Counted from the first letter of the stretch, positions 7,175-16,293 are shown. The stretch is DNA of 64,000 nucleotides from Gallibacter pasteurianus_A (GCA_963596005.1 CAVBJF010000001.1:124001-188000); one strand, 5' to 3'. The notes: generated from the letters alone by a model not told the origin. Program-made: numbers and translations.

Positions 7175-9627
7175 TATTGATCCTTTTCCTCCGCATCGTT
7201 GATGACCTTCGCCATCGAAATTATATTCGCATCATCAGCGACCTTCATTATTTTCACTCCCTGTGTTGCTCTGCTAAGCTCCGAAACCTCCTTTGTCGCT
7301 ATGCGTATAATAATGCCCTCCGAATTAATGAGCAAGACTTCATCATCATCTTCAACGCTAAGTGCTCCTATAAGTTCGCCTGTCTTATCAAACTTTCTCT
7401 TGTCATATGTAAGAATACCCTTGCCTCCTCTGTCTTGAGTTCTGTATTCCTTGACTTTTGTCCTCTTGCCGTATCCTTTTTCTGTCACAACAAGCAGCTC
7501 GTCACTAGTATCGTTTACAAGACACATGGATACAACCTCATCCCCGTCATCAAGCTTGATAGCGCGCACTCCGCTTGCGCCTCTGCCCATCGGTCTCACG
7601 GTTGTCTCATTAAACCTGATACTCTTACCTTGCTTTGTAACTATTATCACATCGTCATTCCCGGAGGTTTGCTCTATTGCTATAAGCTCGTCACCATCCT
7701 TTAGGTTAATTGCAATTATGCCGTTTTTCCTATTTGTATCAAATTGAGAAAGTGCAGTCTTTTTAATTACACCCTTCTTTGTAACAGCCATCAGGAACAT
7801 ATCTTCCTTGAACTCTTTTATAGGGATTACCGCATTGATACGCTCCCTTTGAAGCAGATTTAAGAAATTAACTGCAGGAGTTCCCTTTGCTGTTCTTGTC
7901 GCTTCAGGTATTTCATATGCTTTTATCTTATGAGCCTTACCATAGTTTGTAAAAAACATCAGGTAATCGTGAGTTGAAGTCATAATTAAATTCTTCACAA
8001 AGTCATTTTCCCTCGTTGTAAGCCCCGTTATGCCCTTGCCACCTCTCTTTTGAGTCTTATATGTGTCTGCAGGTATTCTTTTTAGATATCCGAGGTGAGT
8101 TAATGTAACTGCGACGCTTTTTTCCTCGATCATATCCTCTTCGTCAATTTCATTTACCGCAGCAGTTATCTTTGTTCTTCTCTCGTCCGCATATTTTTCC
8201 TTAACCTCAAGCATCTCATCTCTGACTACTCCCATGAGAAGCTTTTCGTCTGCAAGAAGCGAATTATAATATGCTATCTTTTCCATGAGCTCATTATACT
8301 CATTTTCTATCTTTTCTCTTTCAAGCCCCTGAAGTCTTGCAAGTCTCATATCTAGGATGGATTGTGCCTGTATATCGGTAAGTGCAAATCTTTCGATCAG
8401 CTTTTCCTTAGCATTGTTATATGAAGCTCTTATTATCTTGATTATCTCGTCTATATTATCAAGAGCTATCCTAAGGCCCTCTAAAATGTGTGCCCTCGCC
8501 TCTGCCTTTTTGAGGTCAAATTGAGTTCTTCTTGTTAAAACATCCTTTTGGTGCTTTAGATACTCGTCAAGCATTTGATACAGGTTCAAAACCTTTGGTT
8601 CACCATCAACAAGCGCAATCATAATCATGCTAAATGTATCTTGAAGCTGTGTATGCTTGTAAAGCCTGTTTAGAGTTATCTGCGGGTTTGCATCTTTTTT
8701 GAGCTCCACTACTATCCTCATACCGTGTCTACTCGACTCGTCACGGATAGTTGATATACCGTCAATTTTTTTATCCTTAACAAGCATCGCCATTTTTTCG
8801 ATAAGTCTTGCCTTATTTACTTGATAAGGGATTTCGGTTATGACAATCTGCATTCTGCCTCTTGTCGTTTCTTCTATCTCAGTTTTAGATCTTACTAAAA
8901 TCTTTCCTTGACCGGTCCTATATGCCTCCTTAATTCCGTTTTTACCAAGAATCATGGCACCTGTCGGAAAGTCAGGACCTTTTATAATTTTCATTATATC
9001 TTCGATAGTTGCGTCCTCATGATCTATCATATAGCAAGCCGCATCTATCGTCTCGGCCAAGTTATGAGGCGGTATAGAAGTTGCCATACCTACAGCTATA
9101 CCGTTAGAGCCGTTTACTAAAAGATTTGGAATCCTTGCAGGAAGAACTGCAGGCTCCTTTTCCTCCTCATCAAAATTCGGTACGAAATCAACAGTTTCCT
9201 TTTCGATATCACGAAGCATCTGAAGTGCATATGGCGTCATCCTTGCTTCTGTATAACGCATCGCCGCAGCTCCGTCACCGTCGACGGAGCCAAAGTTTCC
9301 GTGACCGTCAACTAGCATATATCTTGTTGAAAAATCCTGCGCCATCTTTACCATCGCATCGTATATCGAGCTGTCTCCGTGTGGGTGATATTTACCCATT
9401 ACATCTCCGACTATACGCGCCGATTTTTTATGTGGTTTATCAGGTGTAACGCCAAGCTGGCTCATTCCGTAAAGAATCCTTCTGTGTACCGGCTTGAGTC
9501 CGTCTCTTACATCAGGAAGAGCTCTGCTGACTATAACGCTCATCGCATAATCTATGTACGAGTTTTTCATTTCATCATGAATCTCATGCTGTATCATTTT
9601 ATTGTCTTCATGCATCATCTTTGTCAT
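7174..9627 (-). CDS. gyrA: DNA gyrase subunit A
   Basis: Breakage-reunion subunit of DNA gyrase, which introduces negative supercoils with GyrB. The 817 residues cover the winged-helix/tower domain, with catalytic Tyr125 in AAMRYTE, and a six-bladed C-terminal DNA-wrapping domain. It holds the GyrA-box-like QKRGGKG. The quinolone-determining region reads HGDSSIYD, with Ser86 and Asp90 at the positions usually changed in resistant strains, so it looks wild type. GGAGG precedes the ATG. It lies 17 bp after gyrB and shares one base with the anti-sigma gene. Confidence 0.98.
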   Translation of the reverse strand: MTKMMHEDNKMIQHEIHDEMKNSYIDYAMSVIVSRALPDVRDGLKPVHRRILYGMSQLGVTPDKPHKKSARIVGDVMGKYHPHGDSSIYDAMVKMAQDFSTRYMLVDGHGNFGSVDGDGAAAMRYTEARMTPYALQMLRDIEKETVDFVPNFDEEEKEPAVLPARIPNLLVNGSNGIAVGMATSIPPHNLAETIDAACYMIDHEDATIEDIMKIIKGPDFPTGAMILGKNGIKEAYRTGQGKILVRSKTEIEETTRGRMQIVITEIPYQVNKARLIEKMAMLVKDKKIDGISTIRDESSRHGMRIVVELKKDANPQITLNRLYKHTQLQDTFSMIMIALVDGEPKVLNLYQMLDEYLKHQKDVLTRRTQFDLKKAEARAHILEGLRIALDNIDEIIKIIRASYNNAKEKLIERFALTDIQAQSILDMRLARLQGLEREKIENEYNELMEKIAYYNSLLADEKLLMGVVRDEMLEVKEKYADERRTKITAAVNEIDEEDMIEEKSVAVTLTHLGYLKRIPADTYKTQKRGGKGITGLTTRENDFVKNLIMTSTHDYLMFFTNYGKAHKIKAYEIPEATRTAKGTPAVNFLNLLQRERINAVIPIKEFKEDMFLMAVTKKGVIKKTALSQFDTNRKNGIIAINLKDGDELIAIEQTSGNDDVIIVTKQGKSIRFNETTVRPMGRGASGVRAIKLDDGDEVVSMCLVNDTSDELLVVTEKGYGKRTKVKEYRTQDRGGKGILTYDKRKFDKTGELIGALSVEDDDEVLLINSEGIIIRIATKEVSELSRATQGVKIMKVADDANIISMAKVINDAEEKDQ

Positions 9628-9644
9628 CGCCTTACTCCTCCTTT

Positions 9645-11585
9645 CTAAATATCAAGATTTTTAGCATACTTCGCATTTTCTTCGATAAACTTTCTTCGTG
9701 GCGGCACCTTATCACCCATGAGAGTTGTAAATATCTCATCTGCAACCGCAACATCTTCAAGCGTTATCTGTATAAGCGTCCTGTTTGTGTAATCCATAGT
9801 TGTTTCCCAAAGCTGGTGGAAATCCATCTCACCAAGACCCTTATACCTTTGAATTGTCATCTTGCCTGGTTTTTCGGCAATCTCCGCTAATAGCTTTTCC
9901 TGCTCTCGATCGGAATACGTATAGTAAACATCATTTCCCTTTTTAACCTGGAAAAGCGGTGGCTGTGCCGCATATACATAGCCCCCTTCTATAAGCGGCC
10001 TCATATACCTATAGAAGAATGTCAAAAGCAATGTCCTTATATGAGCTCCGTCAACATCGGCATCCGTCATGATAATAATCTTATGATATCTCAGCTTCTC
10101 AATATCAAAATCATCACCTATATTACAGCCAAATGCAGTTATCATATTTTTTATCTCATCGCTGTTTAAAATCTTATCAAGTCTTGCTTTTTCAACATTT
10201 AATATCTTCCCTCTTAGAGGAAGAACAGCCTGTCTTTTTCTATCTCTGCCGTTTTTTGCAGAACCTCCCGCAGAGTCACCCTCTACAAGGAATATCTCAG
10301 AAAGAGCAGGATCCTTTTCCTGACAATCTGCAAGTTTACCCGGAAGTGAAAAGCCCTCAAGTACACTGTTCTTTCTAGTTATATCTCTTGCCTTCCTTGC
10401 CGCCTCTCTTGCTCTTGCTGCCTGTAATGCCTTGTTCATTATGATTTTTGCTTGTGCGGGATTTTCCTGTAAAAATGCCGTGAAATACTCATTTGTCTTT
10501 GTTTCTACAAATCCCTTCATCTCGCTGTTTCCGAGCTTTCCCTTTGTTTGACCCTCAAACTGCGGATTTGTAAGTTTAACGGAAATTACAGCAGTAAGAC
10601 CTTCCCTTACATCATCGCCTGAAAGAGGATTATCATTTTCCTTTAAAAATTTATTTTTCTTCGCATAATCATTAAAAACTCTCGTAAGAGCAGATTTAAA
10701 TCCGGATAAATGATATCCACCGTCAACAGTATTTATATTATTTGCATATGACATGATGAGCTCACTGTATCTATCCGTATACTGGAAAGCAACCTCGACC
10801 TCCATGTCTCCTTTGCCGGTTTTATCCTTTCCTTGAGCTTCAAAATATACGATATCAGGGTGTATGGACTCCTTATTTTTATTCATAAATTGGACAAATT
10901 CCTTTATTCCACCCTCATAATGAAACTCCTCTTTTTTAGGCTTTTCTTCACGCAAATCACTTAAGGTTATTTTTATACCCTTATTTAAAAATGCCATTTC
11001 GCGCAATCTATGCTCAAGAGTATCAAAGCTAAATACAGTCTCCTCAAAAATCTCAGGGTCCGGCCAGAATGTTGTCTTAGAACCGGTATTATTAGCCTTG
11101 CCTACAATGTGCATTTTTTCGGTAGTCTTTCCTTTTTCAAAGGTTAAAGCATAAACATTACCGTCCCTTTTTACCTCAACCTCCATCCTTGTGGAAAGGG
11201 CGTTTACAACAGATGCACCTACACCGTGAAGTCCGCCGGATACCTTATATCCTCCACCGCCAAACTTACCGCCGGCATGAAGAACAGTATGTATAACCTC
11301 TACCGCAGGTATCTTTTCCTTTGGGTGTATATCAACAGGCATTCCTCTACCGTCGTCCTCTACTGTTACAGAATTATCCTTATTTATAGTTACATTTATC
11401 GTTTTACAAAATCCAGCAAGCGCTTCATCGACGCTATTATCAACTATCTCATATACCAAATGATGAAGGCCTTTTTCCCCTGTAGAGCCTATATACATAC
11501 CAGGCCTTTTTCTGACAGGTTCAAGTCCCTCAAGAACTTGTATTTGGTCTGCACTATACTGTTGTGTGCTATTTTCTTTTGCCAT
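9645..11585 (-). CDS. gyrB: DNA gyrase subunit B
   Basis: ATPase subunit of gyrase, 646 residues, the short Gram-positive form. GHKL motifs are visible: EIVDNSVDEALAG (N-box), DDGRGMPV and GGLHGVGASVVNALS. The TOPRIM domain carries EGDSAGG and DADVDGAHI, and PLRGKILNVEKA is also present. AAGGAGAG precedes the ATG. It has its own promoter at 11625-11653 and leads the unit gyrB-gyrA-rsbW-sig-trpS. Base composition returns to the genome-typical level here after the AT-rich recF/dnaN/dnaA block. Confidence 0.98.
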   Translation of the reverse strand: MAKENSTQQYSADQIQVLEGLEPVRKRPGMYIGSTGEKGLHHLVYEIVDNSVDEALAGFCKTINVTINKDNSVTVEDDGRGMPVDIHPKEKIPAVEVIHTVLHAGGKFGGGGYKVSGGLHGVGASVVNALSTRMEVEVKRDGNVYALTFEKGKTTEKMHIVGKANNTGSKTTFWPDPEIFEETVFSFDTLEHRLREMAFLNKGIKITLSDLREEKPKKEEFHYEGGIKEFVQFMNKNKESIHPDIVYFEAQGKDKTGKGDMEVEVAFQYTDRYSELIMSYANNINTVDGGYHLSGFKSALTRVFNDYAKKNKFLKENDNPLSGDDVREGLTAVISVKLTNPQFEGQTKGKLGNSEMKGFVETKTNEYFTAFLQENPAQAKIIMNKALQAARAREAARKARDITRKNSVLEGFSLPGKLADCQEKDPALSEIFLVEGDSAGGSAKNGRDRKRQAVLPLRGKILNVEKARLDKILNSDEIKNMITAFGCNIGDDFDIEKLRYHKIIIMTDADVDGAHIRTLLLTFFYRYMRPLIEGGYVYAAQPPLFQVKKGNDVYYTYSDREQEKLLAEIAEKPGKMTIQRYKGLGEMDFHQLWETTMDYTNRTLIQITLEDVAVADEIFTTLMGDKVPPRRKFIEENAKYAKNLDI

Positions 11586-11624
11586 CTTTCTCTCCTTATT
11601 TTTTTAATATATAAAATACATTTA

Positions 11625-11653
11625 ATTATACAATAAAACGCCCATTTTTTCAA
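11625..11653 (-). promoter_or_regulatory. gyrB promoter inside the recF terminator
   Basis: On the reverse strand TTGAAA (11648-11653), 17-nt spacer, TATAAT (11625-11630). The -35 lies within the loop of the recF terminator hairpin and the spacer crosses its right-hand arm. Confidence 0.75.
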
Positions 11654-11666
11654 TTTAATGGACGTT
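11631..11666 (-). terminator. recF terminator
   Basis: A 10-bp stem (11637-11646 paired with 11657-11666, one G-U pair) with a 10-nt loop, followed on the reverse strand by TTTTATTG. It separates the dnaA-dnaN-recF group from gyrB. Confidence 0.7.
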
Positions 11667-11677
11667 TTTTATATTTT

Positions 11678-12802
11678 TTATATTAAATTACCTTTTTCTA
11701 TTTTTAAGACCCTTACCCTATCTAATTTTTCTAATACTCTTTTTGAAATTTCCGTTGTTGTTATAAATATTTGAACATCCTTTAATGTCTCTATTAAAAA
11801 GTTTTGTCTCCCTATATCAAGCTCACTAAAAACATCATCAAGAAGTAATATTGGACTTTCTTTTTTTTCTTCTTTTAAAATTATAATCTCTGACAATTTT
11901 AAAGATAACGCCACAGTTCTTTGTTGACCCTGCGAACCATACTTTCTTGCATCTACCCCATTTATCTCTACTTTTATATCATCTCTATGAGGCCCTTTTG
12001 AAGTAGTTTTATATAAAAAATCTCTATTTTTATTTTTTTCTACCTCTCTCTTATATATTTCTTTTATTTTTTCTATATATATTTTTTTATCATTCTTTTC
12101 CTCTTGTAAAATATTATTTAAAGGAATATCAGATAAATATGTTATTTTTAAGTTCTCCTTTTCTCCTGTAAGCTTATTATGTAATTGCTTACTTATTTCT
12201 TCTAATTTTTTTATAAAATTTATTCTTTCATATATAATTTCAGAGCCGTATTTTATGAGCTGTGCATCTAAAACTTCTTTTATTTTTTCATTTTTATTTA
12301 TATCTTTTAAAAAGGCGTTTCTTTGAGATAATACTTTTTTATATTTTATAAGATTATCTAAATAAGAAAATTTTAATTGCGAAATTTCTTTATCTATAAA
12401 TTTCCTTCTTTTTTCCGGCTCTTCTTTTATTATTTTTAGGTCTTCAGGAGAAAAAATAACAGTTATTATATTATCTAACACATCTTTATATTTTTTTAAA
12501 TTTACTCCATTAAGCTTAAAAGCTTTCTTCCCTTTTTTATCTATATAAATTTCTATTTCTTCGTCTTCATCAAACTTATTAAAGTATGTTTTTATTTTAC
12601 AATATTCTTTTTTAAAGCTTACTATTTCGTTTGAATTAGATGTTCTAAATGATTTTCCAAAAGCAGAAATATATAGAGAATCTAAAAGATTTGTTTTACC
12701 TTGTGCATTTTCTCCTAATATTATATTTATATTTTTATCAAATTCTATTTTTGATAAATCATAATTTCTATAATTTTCTAATTCTACTTTTTTTATATAC
12801 AT
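11678..12802 (-). CDS. recF: DNA replication and repair protein RecF
   Basis: SMC-like ATPase that helps load RecA at gaps. The 374 residues carry the Walker A GENAQGKTNLLD near residue 35, a signature region GSQGQQRTVALSLKLSEI near 295, and Walker B LLLDDVFSELD near 330. The coding sequence is very AT-rich, unlike gyrB next to it. It begins 29 bp after dnaN, so the S4-domain gene (yaaA/rlbA) that many Firmicutes carry between dnaN and recF is absent. The ribosome binding site is weak. Confidence 0.96.
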   Translation of the reverse strand: MYIKKVELENYRNYDLSKIEFDKNINIILGENAQGKTNLLDSLYISAFGKSFRTSNSNEIVSFKKEYCKIKTYFNKFDEDEEIEIYIDKKGKKAFKLNGVNLKKYKDVLDNIITVIFSPEDLKIIKEEPEKRRKFIDKEISQLKFSYLDNLIKYKKVLSQRNAFLKDINKNEKIKEVLDAQLIKYGSEIIYERINFIKKLEEISKQLHNKLTGEKENLKITYLSDIPLNNILQEEKNDKKIYIEKIKEIYKREVEKNKNRDFLYKTTSKGPHRDDIKVEINGVDARKYGSQGQQRTVALSLKLSEIIILKEEKKESPILLLDDVFSELDIGRQNFLIETLKDVQIFITTTEISKRVLEKLDRVRVLKIEKGNLI

Positions 12803-12831
12803 TATTTACTTCATACCTAATAAATTTAAAA

Positions 12832-13941
12832 TTAGTTTGATGAAATTCTTACAGGAAGAACTAAATATTCATAATTATCTCCTTTTATTGGCTTAATTAT
12901 ACAAGGAGAAACATTACTATTTAATTCAAGTGCTATCTCTTCATCATTTATTGCTTTAACAGCCTCATATATATACTTAGAATTAAATCCTATTTCAAGA
13001 TCTTCTCCTTCTTTTTCTATTATAATATCTTCTTTTACGCTACCTTCTTCAGATCGCGAAGTTATATTCATTAGATTTCCTTTTATATTACACCTTATAA
13101 GATTATTTTTACCTTCTTTAGCAAGTAATGAAGCTCTTTCTATACCCACAAGAAAATCATTTCTATTTATTAAAACTCTTGTTTTATATTCCTTAGGGAG
13201 AATATCTTTGTATTTTATAAATTCACCATCTATAAGAGATACAGAAATTTTAGTATCCTTTAGGATAATATTAATTCTCTTTTTCCCAACAATCATTTCT
13301 ACATCATTTTCTTCTTCTGTTTCTAATAAAATTTTTAAGATTTCAGAAAGGCTTGCTGCAGGAATTAATATATTCTCTCTTTTTTCATTTTTTAATTTTT
13401 CTCTACAAATAGCCATTCTAAAACCATCAAGAGCTACTACATTTAAAATATTCTCCTCTATTTCAAATAGAACCCCAACAATAACACCTTTACTTTCGTC
13501 AGAACTTGCAGAAAAATAAGTGCTTTTTATCATATTTTTTAGTATTTCTTTATCAAAAGAAAGTTTATTTGAAGTATCTTCTATATCTATAATATTGGGA
13601 AAAGTATCTGCTTTTATTCCTGTTATATTAAATTCACTTACTGAAGATTTTATAATTACATTATTATCTTGTAATTCAATTAAAATAGTTTCATTTGGAA
13701 GTTTTCTTATTATATTAAAAAATAAGCTTGCAGGAATAACAATAGATCCTTTTTCTTCAACAACTGCCTCTATTGTTTTTTCTATACTTATATCAAGATC
13801 AGATGCACTTAGTTTTATTTTATTATCTTGTGCCTCTATCAAAATTCCTTTCAATATAGGCATAGTTGTTCTTATAGTAACTGCTTTAGATACAGTATTT
13901 AATGCCTTTGAAAGTATTTGTTGGTTACAAGTGAATTTCAT
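12832..13941 (-). CDS. dnaN: DNA polymerase III beta subunit (sliding clamp)
   Basis: Ring-shaped processivity clamp for the replicative polymerase, 369 residues as expected, with three clamp domains. The N-terminus MKFTCNQQILSKALNTVSKA and the C-terminus YEYLVLPVRI, which forms part of the partner-binding pocket, are typical. GGAGG stands just ahead of the ATG. The coding sequence shares the strong AT bias of dnaA and recF. A 168-bp region holding several DnaA-box-like sequences separates it from dnaA. Confidence 0.97.
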   Translation of the reverse strand: MKFTCNQQILSKALNTVSKAVTIRTTMPILKGILIEAQDNKIKLSASDLDISIEKTIEAVVEEKGSIVIPASLFFNIIRKLPNETILIELQDNNVIIKSSVSEFNITGIKADTFPNIIDIEDTSNKLSFDKEILKNMIKSTYFSASSDESKGVIVGVLFEIEENILNVVALDGFRMAICREKLKNEKRENILIPAASLSEILKILLETEEENDVEMIVGKKRINIILKDTKISVSLIDGEFIKYKDILPKEYKTRVLINRNDFLVGIERASLLAKEGKNNLIRCNIKGNLMNITSRSEEGSVKEDIIIEKEGEDLEIGFNSKYIYEAVKAINDEEIALELNSNVSPCIIKPIKGDNYEYLVLPVRISSN

Positions 13942-14011
13942 AATTTAAAACCTCCAAAATTCTTATTTTTATTTATTTTTTTAGTAGAAATAGTAGTAGA
14001 AGTTGTGATTA

Positions 14012-14102
14012 TGTGGAAAACCTAAATTTTTATTTAAAAATTAAAGAAAAATTATTATAAAAATTTGTTGATAAGTTGTAATCATTATGCACACTATGCA
14101 CA
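14012..14102. promoter_or_regulatory. DnaA-box cluster between dnaA and dnaN
   Basis: Four 9-mers match or nearly match the DnaA box: TTATGCACA (14085-14093, perfect to TTATNCACA), CTATGCACA directly after it (14094-14102, one mismatch), TGTTGATAA (14066-14074, one mismatch, reverse) and TGTGGAAAA (14012-14020, one mismatch, reverse). Such a second box cluster next to dnaA is known in Bacillus subtilis, where the origin is bipartite. The dnaN promoter should lie in the same region. Confidence 0.7.
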
Positions 14103-14109
14103 CTCTTTT

Positions 14110-15456
14110 TTATAAAACTATTCTGTTTTTTAGATTTTCTATACAATTATTTAATTCTTCACTATTTTTTATTTCCTTTGAAATTTTTTCGTATGCATGA
14201 AGAACAGTAGTATGATCTTTTCCACCAAAAGACTTACCTATTTTAGGGAATGAATAATCTGTTAATATTCTTGAAAGATACATCGCTATCTGTCTTGGAT
14301 AAGCTATATCTCGAGAGCGTTTTTTCCCTTCTAAATCTTTAACAGAAATATTAAAATATTTAGAAACAACTCTTTTTATATTATCTATATTTACATTTTT
14401 TTCATCAGAAGAGAATATATTTTTTAAATTTTCTTTTGCAAATTCAGGAGTTATTTGTTTATTAAGCATAACAGACATACTTAAAATATTTGTAAAGGCT
14501 CCTTCAAGCTCACGCACATTATTTGTTACTTTTTCTGCAATCATAGAAAAAACAGTTTCTATATTTTGATCTATTATTATATTTTCTTGTTCCGCTTTTT
14601 TAGTTAAAATAGCCATTCTTGTTTCATAAGTAGGTCTCTTTATATCTGCTATTATATTCCACCCAAATCTCGATTTTAATCTCTCATCAAGACCTGTTAA
14701 TTCTTTTGGTGGACGATCGCTAGAAATAACAATTTGCTTATTTAAATCATAAAGAGAGTTAAAAGTGTTAAAAACTTCCGTTTGTGTAGCTTCTTTATCT
14801 TTAAAAAATTGTACATCGTCTATCAAAAGAATATCTACTTGTCTATATTTATCCCTAAATTCCCTTGTCTTTTCATTTTTTATAGCACCTACAACTTCAT
14901 TTGTAAACATCTCACTTGTAACATACAAAACTCTCATATTTTCGTGATTTTGAAAAATATGATTACAAATAGCATGCATAAGGTGGGTTTTACCAAGACC
15001 GGATTCACCATAAATATATAAAGGATTATAGTTAGATGCAGGATTTTCTGCTACAGCAAGAGATGCTGCATGTGCATATTCGTTATTTGAACCAACTACA
15101 AAATTGTCAAATGTATATTTAGGGTTAATTATAAGTTCGCGGTTAAAATCCGTTGTAACTGTGGATGTTGTAGAAGTAAAATTTGATTTTTTATTATTGT
15201 ACTCATTAGAAATAAGAAATTTTATACGATATTTTTTCTTAAAAATAGCTTCACAACAACCTTCTAAAAGATGCATATAACGACTAGCTATTGTATTTAG
15301 AGCAAAAGAATTATCACACAATATATAGAGAGTGTTATTAGAATCGTCTATTTTTTGTAATTTTAAAGGTAAAAACCAAGTTTCAAAAGTAACTTCATTT
15401 ACAGTAGGTTCCAGCAATTGCAATACTTTTTGCCATTTCTCTTCGTGTGAATTCAT
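14110..15456 (-). CDS. dnaA: Chromosomal replication initiator DnaA
   Basis: AAA+ ATPase that binds DnaA boxes and melts the origin. The 448 residues show domain I at 1-80, a short linker, the AAA+ core with Walker A YGESGLGKTHL and Walker B ILLIDDVQFF, and the domain IV DNA-binding helix-turn-helix with GGKDHTTVLHAYEKI. GGGAG precedes the ATG. It is transcribed away from oriC, and the AT content is very high compared with genes beyond 11,600. Confidence 0.98.
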   Translation of the reverse strand: MNSHEEKWQKVLQLLEPTVNEVTFETWFLPLKLQKIDDSNNTLYILCDNSFALNTIASRYMHLLEGCCEAIFKKKYRIKFLISNEYNNKKSNFTSTTSTVTTDFNRELIINPKYTFDNFVVGSNNEYAHAASLAVAENPASNYNPLYIYGESGLGKTHLMHAICNHIFQNHENMRVLYVTSEMFTNEVVGAIKNEKTREFRDKYRQVDILLIDDVQFFKDKEATQTEVFNTFNSLYDLNKQIVISSDRPPKELTGLDERLKSRFGWNIIADIKRPTYETRMAILTKKAEQENIIIDQNIETVFSMIAEKVTNNVRELEGAFTNILSMSVMLNKQITPEFAKENLKNIFSSDEKNVNIDNIKRVVSKYFNISVKDLEGKKRSRDIAYPRQIAMYLSRILTDYSFPKIGKSFGGKDHTTVLHAYEKISKEIKNSEELNNCIENLKNRIVL

Positions 15457-15698
15457 CTATTTTAATCTCCCTAAATAATAGTTTTTTATAAAGTATAAAT
15501 ATAATAACAATAAAGTTATCCACAAACAAGTAGCAAAAATATTATAAAAAAGAACAAAAAGAAATATAATTATCCACAAGTTGTGGATAAAGTTGTTAAT
15601 ATTATCAACAACCATACTATATATTGTGGTTTATAAAAAAACAAACAAAAAATAGTTATAAAAAAAAACAATACAAGATTTCTAAGCTCTATATTTTA
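15457..15698. other. Replication origin oriC
   Basis: This gene-free stretch between dnaA and rpmH (342 bp in all) contains DnaA boxes TTATCCACA at 15516-15524 and 15570-15578, an inverted partner TGTGGATAA at 15582-15590 only 3 bp away, and TTATCAACA (one mismatch) at 15602-15610. A weaker TGTGGTTTA lies at 15625-15633. Next to them, 15634-15690 is almost pure A/T with long A runs and is the likely unwinding element. Genes on both sides run away from it. Confidence 0.92.
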
Positions 15699-15728
15699 TT
15701 GACTTTTGAGACTTCAATGAGGTATAAT
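15699..15728 (+). promoter_or_regulatory. rpmH operon promoter
   Basis: TTGACT (15699-15704), 18-nt spacer, perfect TATAAT (15723-15728), about 65 nt ahead of the rpmH ribosome binding site. Confidence 0.75.
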
Positions 15729-15742
15729 CTACAAGCGTATGT

Positions 15743-15770
15743 ACTCAATTGCAATTTAGATTGAGTTTTT
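15743..15770 (+). promoter_or_regulatory. Leader hairpin ahead of rpmH
   Basis: ACTCAAT / ATTGAGT (15743-15749 and 15760-15766) with a 10-nt loop is followed by TTTT. It resembles a weak terminator or attenuator in the rpmH 5' UTR; function unknown. Confidence 0.4.
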
Positions 15771-15798
15771 AGTATTCTAAAAAAGGAGGAAAAATATT

Positions 15799-15933
15799 AT
15801 GAAAATGACTTTTCAACCAAAGAAAAGACAGAGAAAAAAAGAACATGGCTTTAGAAAAAGAATGAAAACAAAGAGTGGCAGAAATATTCTGAAAAGTAGA
15901 AGAAATAAGGGAAGAAAATCACTGACAGCGTAA
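15799..15933 (+). CDS. rpmH: 50S ribosomal protein L34
   Basis: Small, very basic large-subunit protein of 44 residues, the normal length. The start MKMTFQPKKRQRKK and the phrases HGFRKRM and KSRRNKGRKSLTA are diagnostic of L34. AAGGAGGA precedes the ATG. It is the first gene of the rpmH-rnpA-yidD-yidC-jag operon reading away from oriC, and the stop codon lies one base before the rnpA ATG. Confidence 0.97.
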   Translation: MKMTFQPKKRQRKKEHGFRKRMKTKSGRNILKSRRNKGRKSLTA

Positions 15934-15934
15934 A

Positions 15935-16273
15935 ATGCGAAAAGATAATGTTTTAAGTGGGAAAAAAAATTTCGATATAGTTTATAGAAAAGGAAATTCG
16001 GTTGCCCACAAGTATGTAGTTATTTTTTATAAAAAAAACAACTTAAAAAGCGAAAGAATAGCTTTTCTCGCTAGTAAAAAAGTAGGCAATGCGGTGATGA
16101 GAAACAGAGCAAGAAGACTTATGAAAGAAAGTATAAGAAAATGCAATTTTGATTTCACCGGCTATGATGTGATATTTATTGCCAGAAACACTATCAAAAA
16201 AGAAACAAAATTAGAAGATGTAAAAAAATCGATAATATCTGCAATTAAAAAGACAAAAGTTTTATGCAGATAG
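15935..16273 (+). CDS. rnpA: Ribonuclease P protein component
   Basis: Protein subunit of RNase P, which with the RNA subunit removes 5' leaders from tRNA precursors. The 112 residues include the RNR signature region in GNAVMRNRARRLMKES at about residues 50-65. No Shine-Dalgarno is visible and the ATG comes one base after the rpmH stop, so translation is probably coupled to rpmH. Confidence 0.95.
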   Translation: MRKDNVLSGKKNFDIVYRKGNSVAHKYVVIFYKKNNLKSERIAFLASKKVGNAVMRNRARRLMKESIRKCNFDFTGYDVIFIARNTIKKETKLEDVKKSIISAIKKTKVLCR

Positions 16274-16293
16274 CTTAAGCAGAGGGTGTAGGA

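Noticed and set aside
9360..9380. Possible quinolone-resistance change in gyrA
   Set aside because: The region reads HGDSSIYD with Ser86 and Asp90, the sensitive form.
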